NCBI GenBank assembly: GCA_003245835.1
Contig: QKCC01000048.1
Coordinates: forward strand, 1-34,299
Length of the DNA: 34,299 bases
Source of the DNA: Spirochaetales bacterium
Lineage (GTDB): Bacteria > Spirochaetota > Spirochaetia > UBA9216
Reading direction: 5' to 3'
The number at the start of each line of letters is the position of its first letter. Position 1 is the first letter of the stretch. Made by a program: the position numbers and the translations under genes. The notes beneath the pieces are model-generated. The model was not told where the DNA came from and ran no database searches. It saw only the letters and a list, made by a program, of their open reading frames with translations. Positions 22,065 to 29,899 of this stretch are shown here, one piece after another.

Positions 22065-24068
22065 TCAAGCCGCCTTTTCAAGTTTAAATGCAGCACCTCT
22101 GCTGCCCCTGCGCATCATGTAAACGATGCTGCCTGCTATCAGGCTTACCGCAACCAATCCCCCGAAGAAGCCGTTACCGACTTTTCCTGAAATGATCAGG
22201 GTTCCGAGCTGGTAGATAAGAAAAGAGAGTATGTACCCGGTCCCGAGCTGGAACAGAATTGCACCGTACATCCATTTCGGAGACTCCAGTTCGGAGTTCA
22301 TCGAACCTATTGCTGCAAAGCAGGGCGGCGTAAAGAGGTTGAATACAAGGTACGATAAGGCCCCTGCGGCACCGATTCCGAACGCCGACATAACCTGTCC
22401 GCCTCCGGCAATGAGTGCAAGCTCCTCAACATTGATGAAATTGGTTACGGCAAAGGTCACGGCGAGCGTTCCGACGACGTTTTCTTTTGCGATAAAGCCG
22501 GTGACTGCCGCCGCCGCAAACTGCCATGCGCCGAAACCGAGAGGGATGAAGATCACTGCGAGCGGAGCGGCTATACCGGCAAGAATGCTTGCCTCCGGCA
22601 TTGTTTCGCCGACTGCCTGAAGCCTCCAGCTGAAGGTCTGCAGCAGCTGAACTATTGTATTGCAGACAAGGATGATTGTTCCCGCTTTGATAATGAAAGC
22701 CCTGGCCCGGCTGAACATCGAAACGACGGCGCGTTTGAGGTTCGGCAGCCTGTACTCCGGAAGTTCCATAATAAAGTATGATTGTGAATTATCGCCTGTT
22801 ATTTTTCTGATAACCAGACCGCTGAGAATTATAACCAGAATCGCCAGAAAGTACATTGAGGTTCCGACCCACGCGCGGCCTCCGAAGAATACGCCGGAAA
22901 AGAGCGCGATAATCGGCAGTTTCGCTCCGCATGGCATAAACGGGGTCAGCATGGCGGTTGTGCGCCTCTGGCGTTCATCCCTGATTGTTCTTGTTGCCAT
23001 AATACCGGGTATTGCACATCCGGTGCTGACAATCATCGGGATCATGGATTTTCCCGAAAGCCCGATCTTTTTAAAGAAGCGATCCATAACAACAGCGACA
23101 CGCGCCATATACCCGCAGTCTTCAAGAATAGCAAGCATGAAGAACAAAACCATAATCAGCGGCAGAAACCCGACGACCGCGCCGACACCGCCGATGATCC
23201 CGTCAAGCAGCAGGGACGAAAGAACAGGGTTTACTGCATCGCCGAGTACTCCTTCGACAAGACCGTAAAAAGCGTCAATCCAGCCGACAAGAATATCTGC
23301 AAGCCAGGGCCCGGCCCAGCTTTGTGAAATAGAAAATACGAGCCAGATAACGGCCGCAAAAACCGGTATACCCAGCCATTTATGGGCAATTACACGGTCG
23401 AATTTATCCTGTGCTGTCTGCCCGGCTGAATCGGCTGTTTTCCGTTCAACCTGCTCTGTTATAGCCTTTATTATTTCGAATCGCTTTTTATCAGAAGCTT
23501 CTGCTTCATCCCTGTTGTCGCTGATTCCCGCAGCCTGTATCCCCAGGGATTCCTGCGCTTTGTTTTTACTTCCGGCCTCAATTACCGTATCAATAAGTTC
23601 CGACAGCCCGTTTTTTCGTCCGCTGACGGCGATCGTTCTGACAACCGGACATTTTATCAATTCGCTCAGCAGCCGGGTGTCGATCGATGTGCCTTTCTTT
23701 CTGCTGAGATCACTTTTATTCAAAGCAATAACGACGGGGATTCCCAATTCTGTGATCTGGCTTGTAAAGAAGAGGCTTCGTTCCAGGTTTGCTGCATCTA
23801 CAATATTAATTATAACATCAGGTGCTTCATTTTTTATAAAATCCCTGGTTATTGATTCTTCGCTTGTAAACGGAGACATCGAGTAGGCACCGGGAAGATC
23901 TACAGCTGTTAAATCAATACCTTTCGTATTAAGCGAGTTTTTAATCTTCGCTTCTTTTTTTTCAACTGTAACTCCTGCCCAGTTGCCTACATGTTCAATT
24001 TTACCGGTTATTGCGTTAAACAAGGTTGTTTTTCCGCTGTTCGGGTTACCGGCTAATGCGATTTTCAT
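22065..24068 (-). CDS. feoB: Ferrous iron transporter B
   Basis: 667 aa, near the usual length. The N-terminal GTPase domain has G1 GNPNSGKTT (7-15), switch region GNWAGVTVEKKE, G3 VDLPGAYSMSP and G4 NKSD. A helical bundle leads to the membrane part. The Gate-type segments include PFMPCGAKLPIIALFSG, SMIPMIVSTGCAIPGIMATR and GCGYMARVAVVMDRFF-like LEDCGYMARVAVVMD. It imports Fe2+ across the inner membrane under GTPase control. GGAGG precedes the ATG. feoA lies 27 nt upstream and the Cys-rich peptide 2 nt downstream. Confidence 0.97.
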   Translation of the reverse strand: MKIALAGNPNSGKTTLFNAITGKIEHVGNWAGVTVEKKEAKIKNSLNTKGIDLTAVDLPGAYSMSPFTSEESITRDFIKNEAPDVIINIVDAANLERSLFFTSQITELGIPVVIALNKSDLSRKKGTSIDTRLLSELIKCPVVRTIAVSGRKNGLSELIDTVIEAGSKNKAQESLGIQAAGISDNRDEAEASDKKRFEIIKAITEQVERKTADSAGQTAQDKFDRVIAHKWLGIPVFAAVIWLVFSISQSWAGPWLADILVGWIDAFYGLVEGVLGDAVNPVLSSLLLDGIIGGVGAVVGFLPLIMVLFFMLAILEDCGYMARVAVVMDRFFKKIGLSGKSMIPMIVSTGCAIPGIMATRTIRDERQRRTTAMLTPFMPCGAKLPIIALFSGVFFGGRAWVGTSMYFLAILVIILSGLVIRKITGDNSQSYFIMELPEYRLPNLKRAVVSMFSRARAFIIKAGTIILVCNTIVQLLQTFSWRLQAVGETMPEASILAGIAAPLAVIFIPLGFGAWQFAAAAVTGFIAKENVVGTLAVTFAVTNFINVEELALIAGGGQVMSAFGIGAAGALSYLVFNLFTPPCFAAIGSMNSELESPKWMYGAILFQLGTGYILSFLIYQLGTLIISGKVGNGFFGGLVAVSLIAGSIVYMMRRGSRGAAFKLEKAA

Positions 24069-24095
24069 TGTTGTTCCTCCGGACGATTGGTTTTG

Positions 24096-24353
24096 CTACG
24101 CAAATTTTCTCTGCAAATCATTATTTTCATCAAACTCATGGTTTATTCTTATAGCCGATGCCAGGTTTTCATCGATGCTGTACCTGGAATCCTTGATATT
24201 TATTATAAAATTGGATGCAAGCTGTGAGATGACGGTAACATTCTCGCCGGGGTAACACCCAAGGCTGAATAAAAACTTTCGCATGCCTTCTTCCTGTGTA
24301 CGGATATCAGCTATTTCATATCTTTGGCCGCGTTCGGCCTGTGCCAATGTCAT
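24096..24353 (-). CDS. feoA: Ferrous iron transport protein A
   Basis: 85 aa, an SH3-like FeoA. MTLAQAERGQRYEIADI, LFSLGCYPGENVTVISQL and NFIINIKDSRYSIDENLA carry the family's LGxxPG and the (R/D)YxxxxxxA patterns. FeoA binds FeoB and supports iron uptake. The start is set at the ATG at 24353, which has AAGGAG upstream; the TTG at 24371 would place the ribosome site inside the gene. It is the first gene of the feo operon. Confidence 0.93.
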   Translation of the reverse strand: MTLAQAERGQRYEIADIRTQEEGMRKFLFSLGCYPGENVTVISQLASNFIINIKDSRYSIDENLASAIRINHEFDENNDLQRKFA

Positions 24354-24392
24354 CAACGGTTTCTCCTTCAATTATCAGCGTATGTATCCATA

Positions 24393-24421
24393 ATAATATA
24401 AGGTGAGCCTAACAATGTCAA
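24393..24421 (-). promoter_or_regulatory. Promoter of the feoAB operon
   Basis: Leftward TTGACA (24416-24421), a 17-nt spacer and TATTAT (24393-24398), nearly consensus. The predicted start is about 24386, giving a leader of about 33 nt before feoA. Confidence 0.75.
24399..24417. promoter_or_regulatory. DtxR/IdeR-type iron box in the feoA promoter
   Basis: TAAGGTGAGCCTAACAATG matches the DtxR/IdeR consensus TTAGGTTAGCCTAACCTAA at about 14 of 19 positions; the core AGGT.AGCCTAAC is almost complete. It coincides with the spacer of the feoA promoter, so an iron-loaded repressor would block polymerase. The regulator itself is not encoded in this window. Confidence 0.6.
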
Positions 24422-24533
24422 GGTTAATGCGCATAAACTATGTTAATATTGATTAATTATTTTCATTTTTCCATTGATTTGCCGCAGAATGAGTTTTCAC
24501 CAAGGCTGCCTGAAACACATTTATTTGAATACG

Positions 24534-24542
24534 TGGTACTAT
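24534..24542 (+). promoter_or_regulatory. Extended -10 before cobQ (leaderless type)
   Basis: TGGTACTAT: an extended -10 TG followed after one base by TACTAT (24537-24542). The ATG at 24550 is 7 nt on, with no Shine-Dalgarno sequence and no clear -35. Confidence 0.45.
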
Positions 24543-24549
24543 TCGGTGT

Positions 24550-26040
24550 ATGGCAAAGACATTGATGATTCAGGGGACTTCTTCCAGCGTGGGTAAGAGC
24601 CTTCTAACTGCCGCCTTGTGCAGGATTTTTTACCGGAAGGGGCTGAAGGTTGTTCCGTTCAAGGCGCAGAATATGGCCCTGAATTCTTTTGTAACATCTG
24701 AAGGGCTTGAAATCGGGCGCGCCCAGGTAGTTCAGGCTCAGGCCGCAGGTATTGAACCCCGGGTTGATATGAACCCGGTGCTGCTGAAGCCCGAAACCGA
24801 CAACCGGTGCCAGGTGGTTGTAATGGGAAAACCATGGAAGACCCTGCAGGCCGGAAAATACTACCGGCAGGGTAAAGAATTATGGGATGCCGTAACTTCT
24901 TCTCTCGAAAGGCTTCACGGTGAATATGATCTGATCATCATCGAAGGCGCCGGCAGCCCGGCTGAAATCAATCTGAAGCAGAAGGACATCGTAAATATGC
25001 GCGTCGCAAGGCATCTGAATGCTCCGGTCATTCTTGCCGGCGATATAGACCGCGGTGGAATATTCGCACAGCTTTACGGTACGCTTGAACTGCTCGAGCC
25101 TGAAGAAAAAGCCCTTGTCCGGGGATTTATCATCAATAAGTTCCGCGGAGACGTCAGGCTTCTTGAGCCCGGAATCGAAATGCTGACGGACCTTGTCGGA
25201 GGCATTCCGACGCTCGGTGTCGTTCCATATATTAAAGATATCCTCCTTGCCCAGGAAGATTCGGTGTTTCTGGACGAGGTGCATGATGAGCACCGGCCGG
25301 ACGGCGGCATCGATATAGCAGTCATACGGCTGCCGCATATCTCAAATTACGACGATTTTGATCCGTTTATCAATGAAAAAGGAGTCGGACTGCGTTTTGT
25401 CGATTCGGTCCGGAAAATAGGCTATCCGGATGCCGTTATTATTCCGGGCACAAAGACCACGATTTCAGATCTGCTCTGGCTGAAAGAGACGGGGCTTGCG
25501 GATACCATAACCGGCCTTTCCAAATCTGGTGTTGCTGTCTGCGGAATATGCGGCGGATTTCAGATGCTCGGGACCTTCCTCGATGATTCAGACGGAGTTG
25601 AAGGCAAGCCGTCGCGTGAGACGGGACTCGGACTGCTTCAGGCTTCAACCTTTTTCAGCAGAACAAAGCATACTGCGGCAGGCAGCGGCAGGATAGACTC
25701 CCCGTCCGGATTTCTGAACGGATTAAAGGGCTGTGAAGTAAGCGGGTATGAGATCCACATGGGTACCGCAGTGTACGAACAAAAGTGCAGCCCGATTCTT
25801 GTCAGCTCTTCCGGTCTTCCTGACGGCGGAATATCCGCAGACGGCCGTGTCTGGGGAACATATTTTCACGGTATTTTCGATAACGATAATTTCAGGTCTG
25901 CATGGCTGAAATCGCTGGGGTGGAGCGGGGCGGAAACACTGTCATTTTCTTTGAGACGTGATGCAGAGATTGAGCGCCTTGCGGATACAGTTGAGCGGGC
26001 AGTTGATATGTCCCGGATTGAAAAGATAATCGGATTTTAA
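24550..26040 (+). CDS. cobQ: Adenosylcobyric acid synthase
   Basis: 496 aa. The N-terminal synthetase domain has IQGTSSSVGKSLLTAALCRI (P-loop type), KAQNMALNSFVT and IIIEGAGSPAEINL. The C-terminal glutaminase domain has the nucleophile Cys in AVCGICGGFQMLG and the His of WGTYFHGIFDN; YEIHMG also fits. It amidates four side chains of adenosyl-cobyrinate a,c-diamide with glutamine and ATP, late in B12 synthesis. No other cobalamin synthesis gene is in the window. A leaderless-type promoter precedes it and no B12 riboswitch is visible upstream. The VOC gene follows at 14 nt. Confidence 0.95.
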   Translation: MAKTLMIQGTSSSVGKSLLTAALCRIFYRKGLKVVPFKAQNMALNSFVTSEGLEIGRAQVVQAQAAGIEPRVDMNPVLLKPETDNRCQVVVMGKPWKTLQAGKYYRQGKELWDAVTSSLERLHGEYDLIIIEGAGSPAEINLKQKDIVNMRVARHLNAPVILAGDIDRGGIFAQLYGTLELLEPEEKALVRGFIINKFRGDVRLLEPGIEMLTDLVGGIPTLGVVPYIKDILLAQEDSVFLDEVHDEHRPDGGIDIAVIRLPHISNYDDFDPFINEKGVGLRFVDSVRKIGYPDAVIIPGTKTTISDLLWLKETGLADTITGLSKSGVAVCGICGGFQMLGTFLDDSDGVEGKPSRETGLGLLQASTFFSRTKHTAAGSGRIDSPSGFLNGLKGCEVSGYEIHMGTAVYEQKCSPILVSSSGLPDGGISADGRVWGTYFHGIFDNDNFRSAWLKSLGWSGAETLSFSLRRDAEIERLADTVERAVDMSRIEKIIGF

Positions 26041-26054
26041 GGAGTATTTGAACA

Positions 26055-26567
26055 ATGAAAAAACTGAGTTTCCTCGATAACGGGATTGCACAGATTGCTT
26101 TTGTCGTCCGCGACCTTGATCAGACAGTCAGGAATTACCATGAACTCTTCGGAATCGGTCCCTGGCATTTTTACACCTATGAAAAACCCTTCGTCAAAAA
26201 TATGAGCAGAAATGGAGAGCCGTCTGAATACAGTATGAGAGTCGCGCTCTCATATTTCGGACCTACGCGGATTGAGCTGATTCAGCAGCTTGAGGGCGAT
26301 ACCGTCTATTCGGATTTTATTGAAAAACACGGTTTCGGCGTACAGCACCTCGGAGTTCTCGTGGATGATATGGAATCTGCGATAAAGGAGGCTGAAGAGG
26401 CCGGCTTCCCGATGATAATGGACGGTTCCGGTTTCGGTCCTGACGGGGACGGCCATTACGCTTACCTCGATACCGAAACGCTGCTTGGAACAACTCTCGA
26501 ACTGATTCAGCGGCCAAAGGGCAGGAAGAAGCCCGAGAAGATCTATCCGCCTGAAGAGCAGGCCTGA
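26055..26567 (+). CDS. VOC-family protein (glyoxalase/epimerase-like)
   Basis: 170 aa, two beta-alpha-beta-beta-beta modules. The first starts QIAFVVRDLDQTVRNYHELF, the second HLGVLVDDMESAIKEAEEAG and ends with a strand carrying a possible metal ligand, LGTTLELIQR. This pattern resembles methylmalonyl-CoA epimerase-like and glyoxalase-like VOC proteins, which use a divalent metal held by His/Glu. The exact reaction is unknown. GGAG at 26041-26044, next to the cobQ stop, serves its ATG, so it is in the cobQ operon. A B12-dependent mutase/epimerase link is tempting, but no mutase is present. Confidence 0.75.
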   Translation: MKKLSFLDNGIAQIAFVVRDLDQTVRNYHELFGIGPWHFYTYEKPFVKNMSRNGEPSEYSMRVALSYFGPTRIELIQQLEGDTVYSDFIEKHGFGVQHLGVLVDDMESAIKEAEEAGFPMIMDGSGFGPDGDGHYAYLDTETLLGTTLELIQRPKGRKKPEKIYPPEEQA

Positions 26568-26630
26568 ACGGATTTCCTTTTCCATTCAGGGGTTCGGTGC
26601 CGGGACACAGCCGCTGTGTAAAGGAAGAGC

Positions 26631-26939
26631 TTAAAAATCCTTTTTTCTTCTGCTGCCGGCGCCCTTGCTTCCGCCGCCGTAAAAGATCGAGATACCTATG
26701 ATAAACCCGAAGTTGTACCATCCGCCGTTGTTGTAAACTTCATAGACATTAACCTTGTCGCTGAACAGCGAAATGATGAATGTGAACAGCGAGATGAAAC
26801 CATGCCATATTCCAAGAAGGAAGCCTGCAGGCTTTTCCAAATCTGTAGCCTGTTCCATCACATTCGGTCCGGCCGCGCATGAGACCGTTATTATTGCCGC
26901 CGCCAGCAGAACTGCTATGATCATTGCTTTTTTCTTCAT
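26631..26939 (-). CDS. Small conserved lipoprotein
   Basis: 102 aa. The signal peptide ends in a lipobox with C21 (ITVSCAAG). One hydrophobic segment (GIWHGFISLFTFIISLFSD) and the conserved-looking VNVYEVYNNGGWYNFGF follow, then a basic tail (RRKKDF). I recall similar short lipoproteins with a GxWHGFI...NNGGWYNFGF pattern in other Gram-negative bacteria, annotated as hypothetical. The function is unknown; envelope location is likely. AGGGG precedes the ATG. It converges with the VOC gene. Confidence 0.75.
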   Translation of the reverse strand: MKKKAMIIAVLLAAAIITVSCAAGPNVMEQATDLEKPAGFLLGIWHGFISLFTFIISLFSDKVNVYEVYNNGGWYNFGFIIGISIFYGGGSKGAGSRRKKDF

Positions 26940-27024
26940 TCAATTCCCCTTAACTGATATATTCATGTAACAGATCAGGTCCTTGATTCTGTTACCGGAA
27001 GCCGGATAATTGTCAGGATTCCGC

Positions 27025-28443
27025 CTAAATTTCTTCAGGATACCAGATGCTCGACTTGTGTTTGAATGATTTTTTTCCGGCATATACGAAGAAAAATATC
27101 CCCGTGAATATAAGGTATACTACATTTATAAGTACTGCCATCCAGAACCATTTCCAGTCGCCGCTTGTGTAGGTATGAAGAGGCATGTTCATTGTCAGAA
27201 CATAAGGAATCGCCAAAGCAAAGGTTATTCCTGCTGCATAAGTATAGTCCGTGGCTACCGGAGTTTCAAATTCCGGATCGACAACCCTCAGAAGTGCCAG
27301 GCCTGTTGAAAGTGTTCCGGTCGATACGCCGAACACAAGCAGGCTGCGCAGGAAGCGGTGGTCGGTGAAAACCCGTGACGAATACCACAAGGTCGTGAAT
27401 GCAGCTATTCCGCCCCCGATAGATGCTGTCAGAAGAATCGGCAGCCAGTAATCCTTTATGATTCCGATCGAAATGGCTGCAATAGCGCTTGCGACCATCA
27501 GGTCAACGAAGATCCCTGAAAGACGGTTCATGGTAAGGTTGTCTATAACGTGCTGGGTATCTGTCACCTTAAGAATCTGCCGCAGCAGGAGCCCCATAAG
27601 CGCGGCGAAAATAAAATTGAGTCCCCAGAATGTTTCCGCAAGCTGGTCTCCTGTCGGTCCTATAAAACTGAGTGCCCAGCTGAGGCCCTTCAGAACCAGA
27701 AAGGCCATGAAATAACCGAGAAGAATTATGGCGCAGTTCAGCGTAAGAGTATCGATGGCCTCAGTCTCCGTGGTCTGGTAGGACCCTGCCTTGAGTTTTT
27801 TACCTTTTGGTATAATCCCGGGTCTGATGCTTTTTTTGTTCAGGAATTTGACCTCTTCTTCGGAGATCCATCCGTGTTTGATTGCGTAATTGATAATGAA
27901 AATTCCGCCGAAGCTGCAGACAATGAATCCAAGCGCGGCAAATGTCAATCCTATGCTTCCGGCGCCCTCGACGCCGAATGACTGCCAGCTTGTACCTATT
28001 GAATATGCCTGTCCGGGGCCCTGTGCAAAACCAAGGGGCAGCAGGTAGCCGAAGCTGTGAAAAAGGTCGGGTCTGATGGTTTTAATGAATACGAATGTAA
28101 GAATCAGTCCTATGAAGCCCTGAACTCCGAATTGGAAGAGGACGGACAGGGTCGTTCCGAATATTCGCCCCTTTCCGGGCTTTTTACGCGGAAGCGCTTT
28201 CAGCGAGAGTGCGACGAAAGAGAGGCTCAGCAGGTGATACGCCATTTCTCCGAGGTCTACGGTTGAGAGTCCGAGACGGGGAAAAACGAAGTTGTAAAGG
28301 GGCAGCAGAATAAAACCTGCAAGGAGGGAGTTCGGAATCAGAAATCGCTGAAAAAAGTATACTTTCGTCCTTATAAAGGTCGCAAGAATCAGCCCTGCTG
28401 AAATTATTCCAAGATTTATGAACATCGACCACTGATAACTCAT
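27025..28443 (-). CDS. GltS-like sodium/glutamate symporter family protein
   Basis: 472 aa with ten to twelve hydrophobic segments. FLIPNSLLAGFILLPLYNFV and GFAQGPGQAYSIGTSWQSFG match the GltS-type transporters, the latter being the conserved loop in the first half. GVSTGTLSTGLALLRVVDPE is the related segment in the second half. The long cytoplasmic stretch (around HGWISEEEVKFLNKKSIRPG) and the length are larger than E. coli GltS. It probably takes up glutamate or a related dicarboxylate with sodium, but the substrate is not certain in this divergent branch. GAGGTG precedes the ATG. The plsC-like gene is divergent. Confidence 0.82.
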   Translation of the reverse strand: MSYQWSMFINLGIISAGLILATFIRTKVYFFQRFLIPNSLLAGFILLPLYNFVFPRLGLSTVDLGEMAYHLLSLSFVALSLKALPRKKPGKGRIFGTTLSVLFQFGVQGFIGLILTFVFIKTIRPDLFHSFGYLLPLGFAQGPGQAYSIGTSWQSFGVEGAGSIGLTFAALGFIVCSFGGIFIINYAIKHGWISEEEVKFLNKKSIRPGIIPKGKKLKAGSYQTTETEAIDTLTLNCAIILLGYFMAFLVLKGLSWALSFIGPTGDQLAETFWGLNFIFAALMGLLLRQILKVTDTQHVIDNLTMNRLSGIFVDLMVASAIAAISIGIIKDYWLPILLTASIGGGIAAFTTLWYSSRVFTDHRFLRSLLVFGVSTGTLSTGLALLRVVDPEFETPVATDYTYAAGITFALAIPYVLTMNMPLHTYTSGDWKWFWMAVLINVVYLIFTGIFFFVYAGKKSFKHKSSIWYPEEI

Positions 28444-28534
28444 TGAACACCTCTTTCTATATCGAGTAAATTAGTTATAATTATGTTAGGGTTTGGCAAA
28501 TATTGCAACCATGAAATTGCGTCCGGAGAGGTAT

Positions 28535-29758
28535 ATGGCTGATAAAAAGAACCGAATAAAAGTTAACCCGTTTGTCGCGTTAATCGTCAGACCGGCTCTT
28601 AAAATTCTTTTTAAATATAAATTCAATTTCAGGCTCAATCTGCCTGATGAGGTCCGTAACCTGAAGCCTCCCTACCTGGTTCTCGGCAACCACCAGGGAT
28701 TCTGGGACCCGTTTATGGCTGCGGTTTATCTTAAGCCGCCTACGTTTTATATAACCTCTGATGCAGTGTTCAGATCACGGCTGTTTAAGTTCCTGCTTGG
28801 TTTTCTTGGGGCGATACCGAAAACCAAGTCAAAGTCCGATCTTGATGCACTGAAGAATATCTTCGGGATGAAAGAGCAGGGTAAAAATATAGGAATCTTC
28901 CCCGAAGGGCAGAGGACCTGGGACGGTACGACACTGCCTCTTATAAAATCCACATCCAAATTGATCCGGATGCTTAAAATTCCTGTGGTTACGGTGGTTT
29001 TTAAGGGCGGCTTCTACAGTCAGCCCAGGTGGGGCACCTCTATCCGGACTGGTGAGGTCCTGGCGGACTACAGGCTTCTGCTTTCGGGCGAAGAAGCCGG
29101 CGGTATGAAGGTTTCGGAACTTCACAGTGTGCTTACGCAAGCACTGACCCACGATGAAATAGAGTATCAGAAGCAGGCCAAAATTGAATTCACCGGCGGA
29201 CGTTACGCTGAAAATATTGAACAGGTGCTGTTCGCCTGCCCGGAATGCGGCGGTTTTAGGGGCTTTCATTCAAGCGGTGCAGAATTCAGCTGCCTGAGCT
29301 GCGGAAAGAGCTGGCTGATTGACAGCTTTCAGGTAATAAAATCCGAACAGGGCGCTGATCATTTTGATAATGTACGCGACTGGGACCGATGGCAGCTGCA
29401 GAAGCTGCGAGAGATGCTCGACGGCGGGTATGAATCAGGCGAGGTTTTACTTGAGGACGATGATGTGGTATTTCATACCGGCTACAAGAGCCGTGTGCCT
29501 CTTTTTCTGTCGAAGGGGGGACTCAGACTTACCTCTGAAGAGCTGATCCTTCTGAATAAAAACGGTGATGAGCTCAGACGTCTCAAGCTCAAAGGCATTT
29601 CAGGAATTAATGTGCAGAACCGGGAAGTTCTTGATCTGTATTCGGAAAATGTACTCTATACAGTCAGGGATCCTAAAAAGAGGTTCAGTTCGTATAAATG
29701 GTGGCGGGCTGTTGAATACCTGCAGCGTGAAAAGCTGAAACTTAATATGCCTGAATAA
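28535..29758 (+). CDS. PlsC-type acyltransferase with C-terminal zinc ribbon
   Basis: 407 aa from the ATG at 28535, which has GGAG 6 nt upstream; the frame is open further up but lacks such a site. NHQGFWD (52-58) is the HX4D catalytic motif and FPEGQR (122-127) the glycerol-phosphate binding motif of lysophosphatidic acid acyltransferases. The usual enzyme ends near residue 230. Here a zinc ribbon C235-x2-C238 ... C253-x2-C256 follows, then about 150 residues of mixed strands not recognised (LRLTSEELILLNKNGDELRR). It should transfer acyl chains to a glycerolipid or similar alcohol at the membrane. The extra domains may bind a partner or regulate the enzyme. Confidence 0.82.
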   Translation: MADKKNRIKVNPFVALIVRPALKILFKYKFNFRLNLPDEVRNLKPPYLVLGNHQGFWDPFMAAVYLKPPTFYITSDAVFRSRLFKFLLGFLGAIPKTKSKSDLDALKNIFGMKEQGKNIGIFPEGQRTWDGTTLPLIKSTSKLIRMLKIPVVTVVFKGGFYSQPRWGTSIRTGEVLADYRLLLSGEEAGGMKVSELHSVLTQALTHDEIEYQKQAKIEFTGGRYAENIEQVLFACPECGGFRGFHSSGAEFSCLSCGKSWLIDSFQVIKSEQGADHFDNVRDWDRWQLQKLREMLDGGYESGEVLLEDDDVVFHTGYKSRVPLFLSKGGLRLTSEELILLNKNGDELRRLKLKGISGINVQNREVLDLYSENVLYTVRDPKKRFSSYKWWRAVEYLQREKLKLNMPE

Positions 29759-29763
29759 TTTAA

Positions 29764-29780
29764 ACTGCAGTGAATGCAGT
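29764..29780 (+). terminator. Weak hairpin after the acyltransferase gene
   Basis: ACTGCA (29764-29769), loop GTGAA, TGCAGT (29775-29780), then ATTTTCTCT. The stem is short and the T-run interrupted, so this is only a possible terminator. Confidence 0.3.
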
Positions 29781-29819
29781 ATTTTCTCTGAAGTTTTTTG
29801 CCGCTTTTCAAAGAATTCC

Positions 29820-29848
29820 TTGAATTACCTGTAACAGGATCATAGAAT
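29820..29848 (+). promoter_or_regulatory. Promoter of the sensor kinase gene
   Basis: TTGAAT (29820-29825), a 17-nt spacer and TAGAAT (29843-29848) predict a start near 29855 and a leader of about 45 nt. Confidence 0.5.
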
Positions 29849-29860
29849 TAAATGTGATCC
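29828..29860. promoter_or_regulatory. Two nested dyads over the kinase promoter (candidate operators)
   Basis: CCTGTAACAGG (29828-29838) is an 11-nt palindrome in the spacer. GGATCA (29837-29842) and TGATCC (29855-29860) are perfect arms 18 bp apart flanking the -10 and reaching the +1. Both are placed where a bound protein would affect initiation. Confidence 0.35.
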
Positions 29861-29899
29861 GAATTATAAAAGATATATTATCAAGGAGAATTACTGCCG

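Noticed and set aside
22660-23268. 202-codon + strand frame inside feoB
   Set aside because: Antisense to a clear feoB, with no start signal or family match.
26568-26630. Possible terminator between the convergent VOC and lipoprotein genes
   Set aside because: No stable stem followed by T residues could be found by eye.
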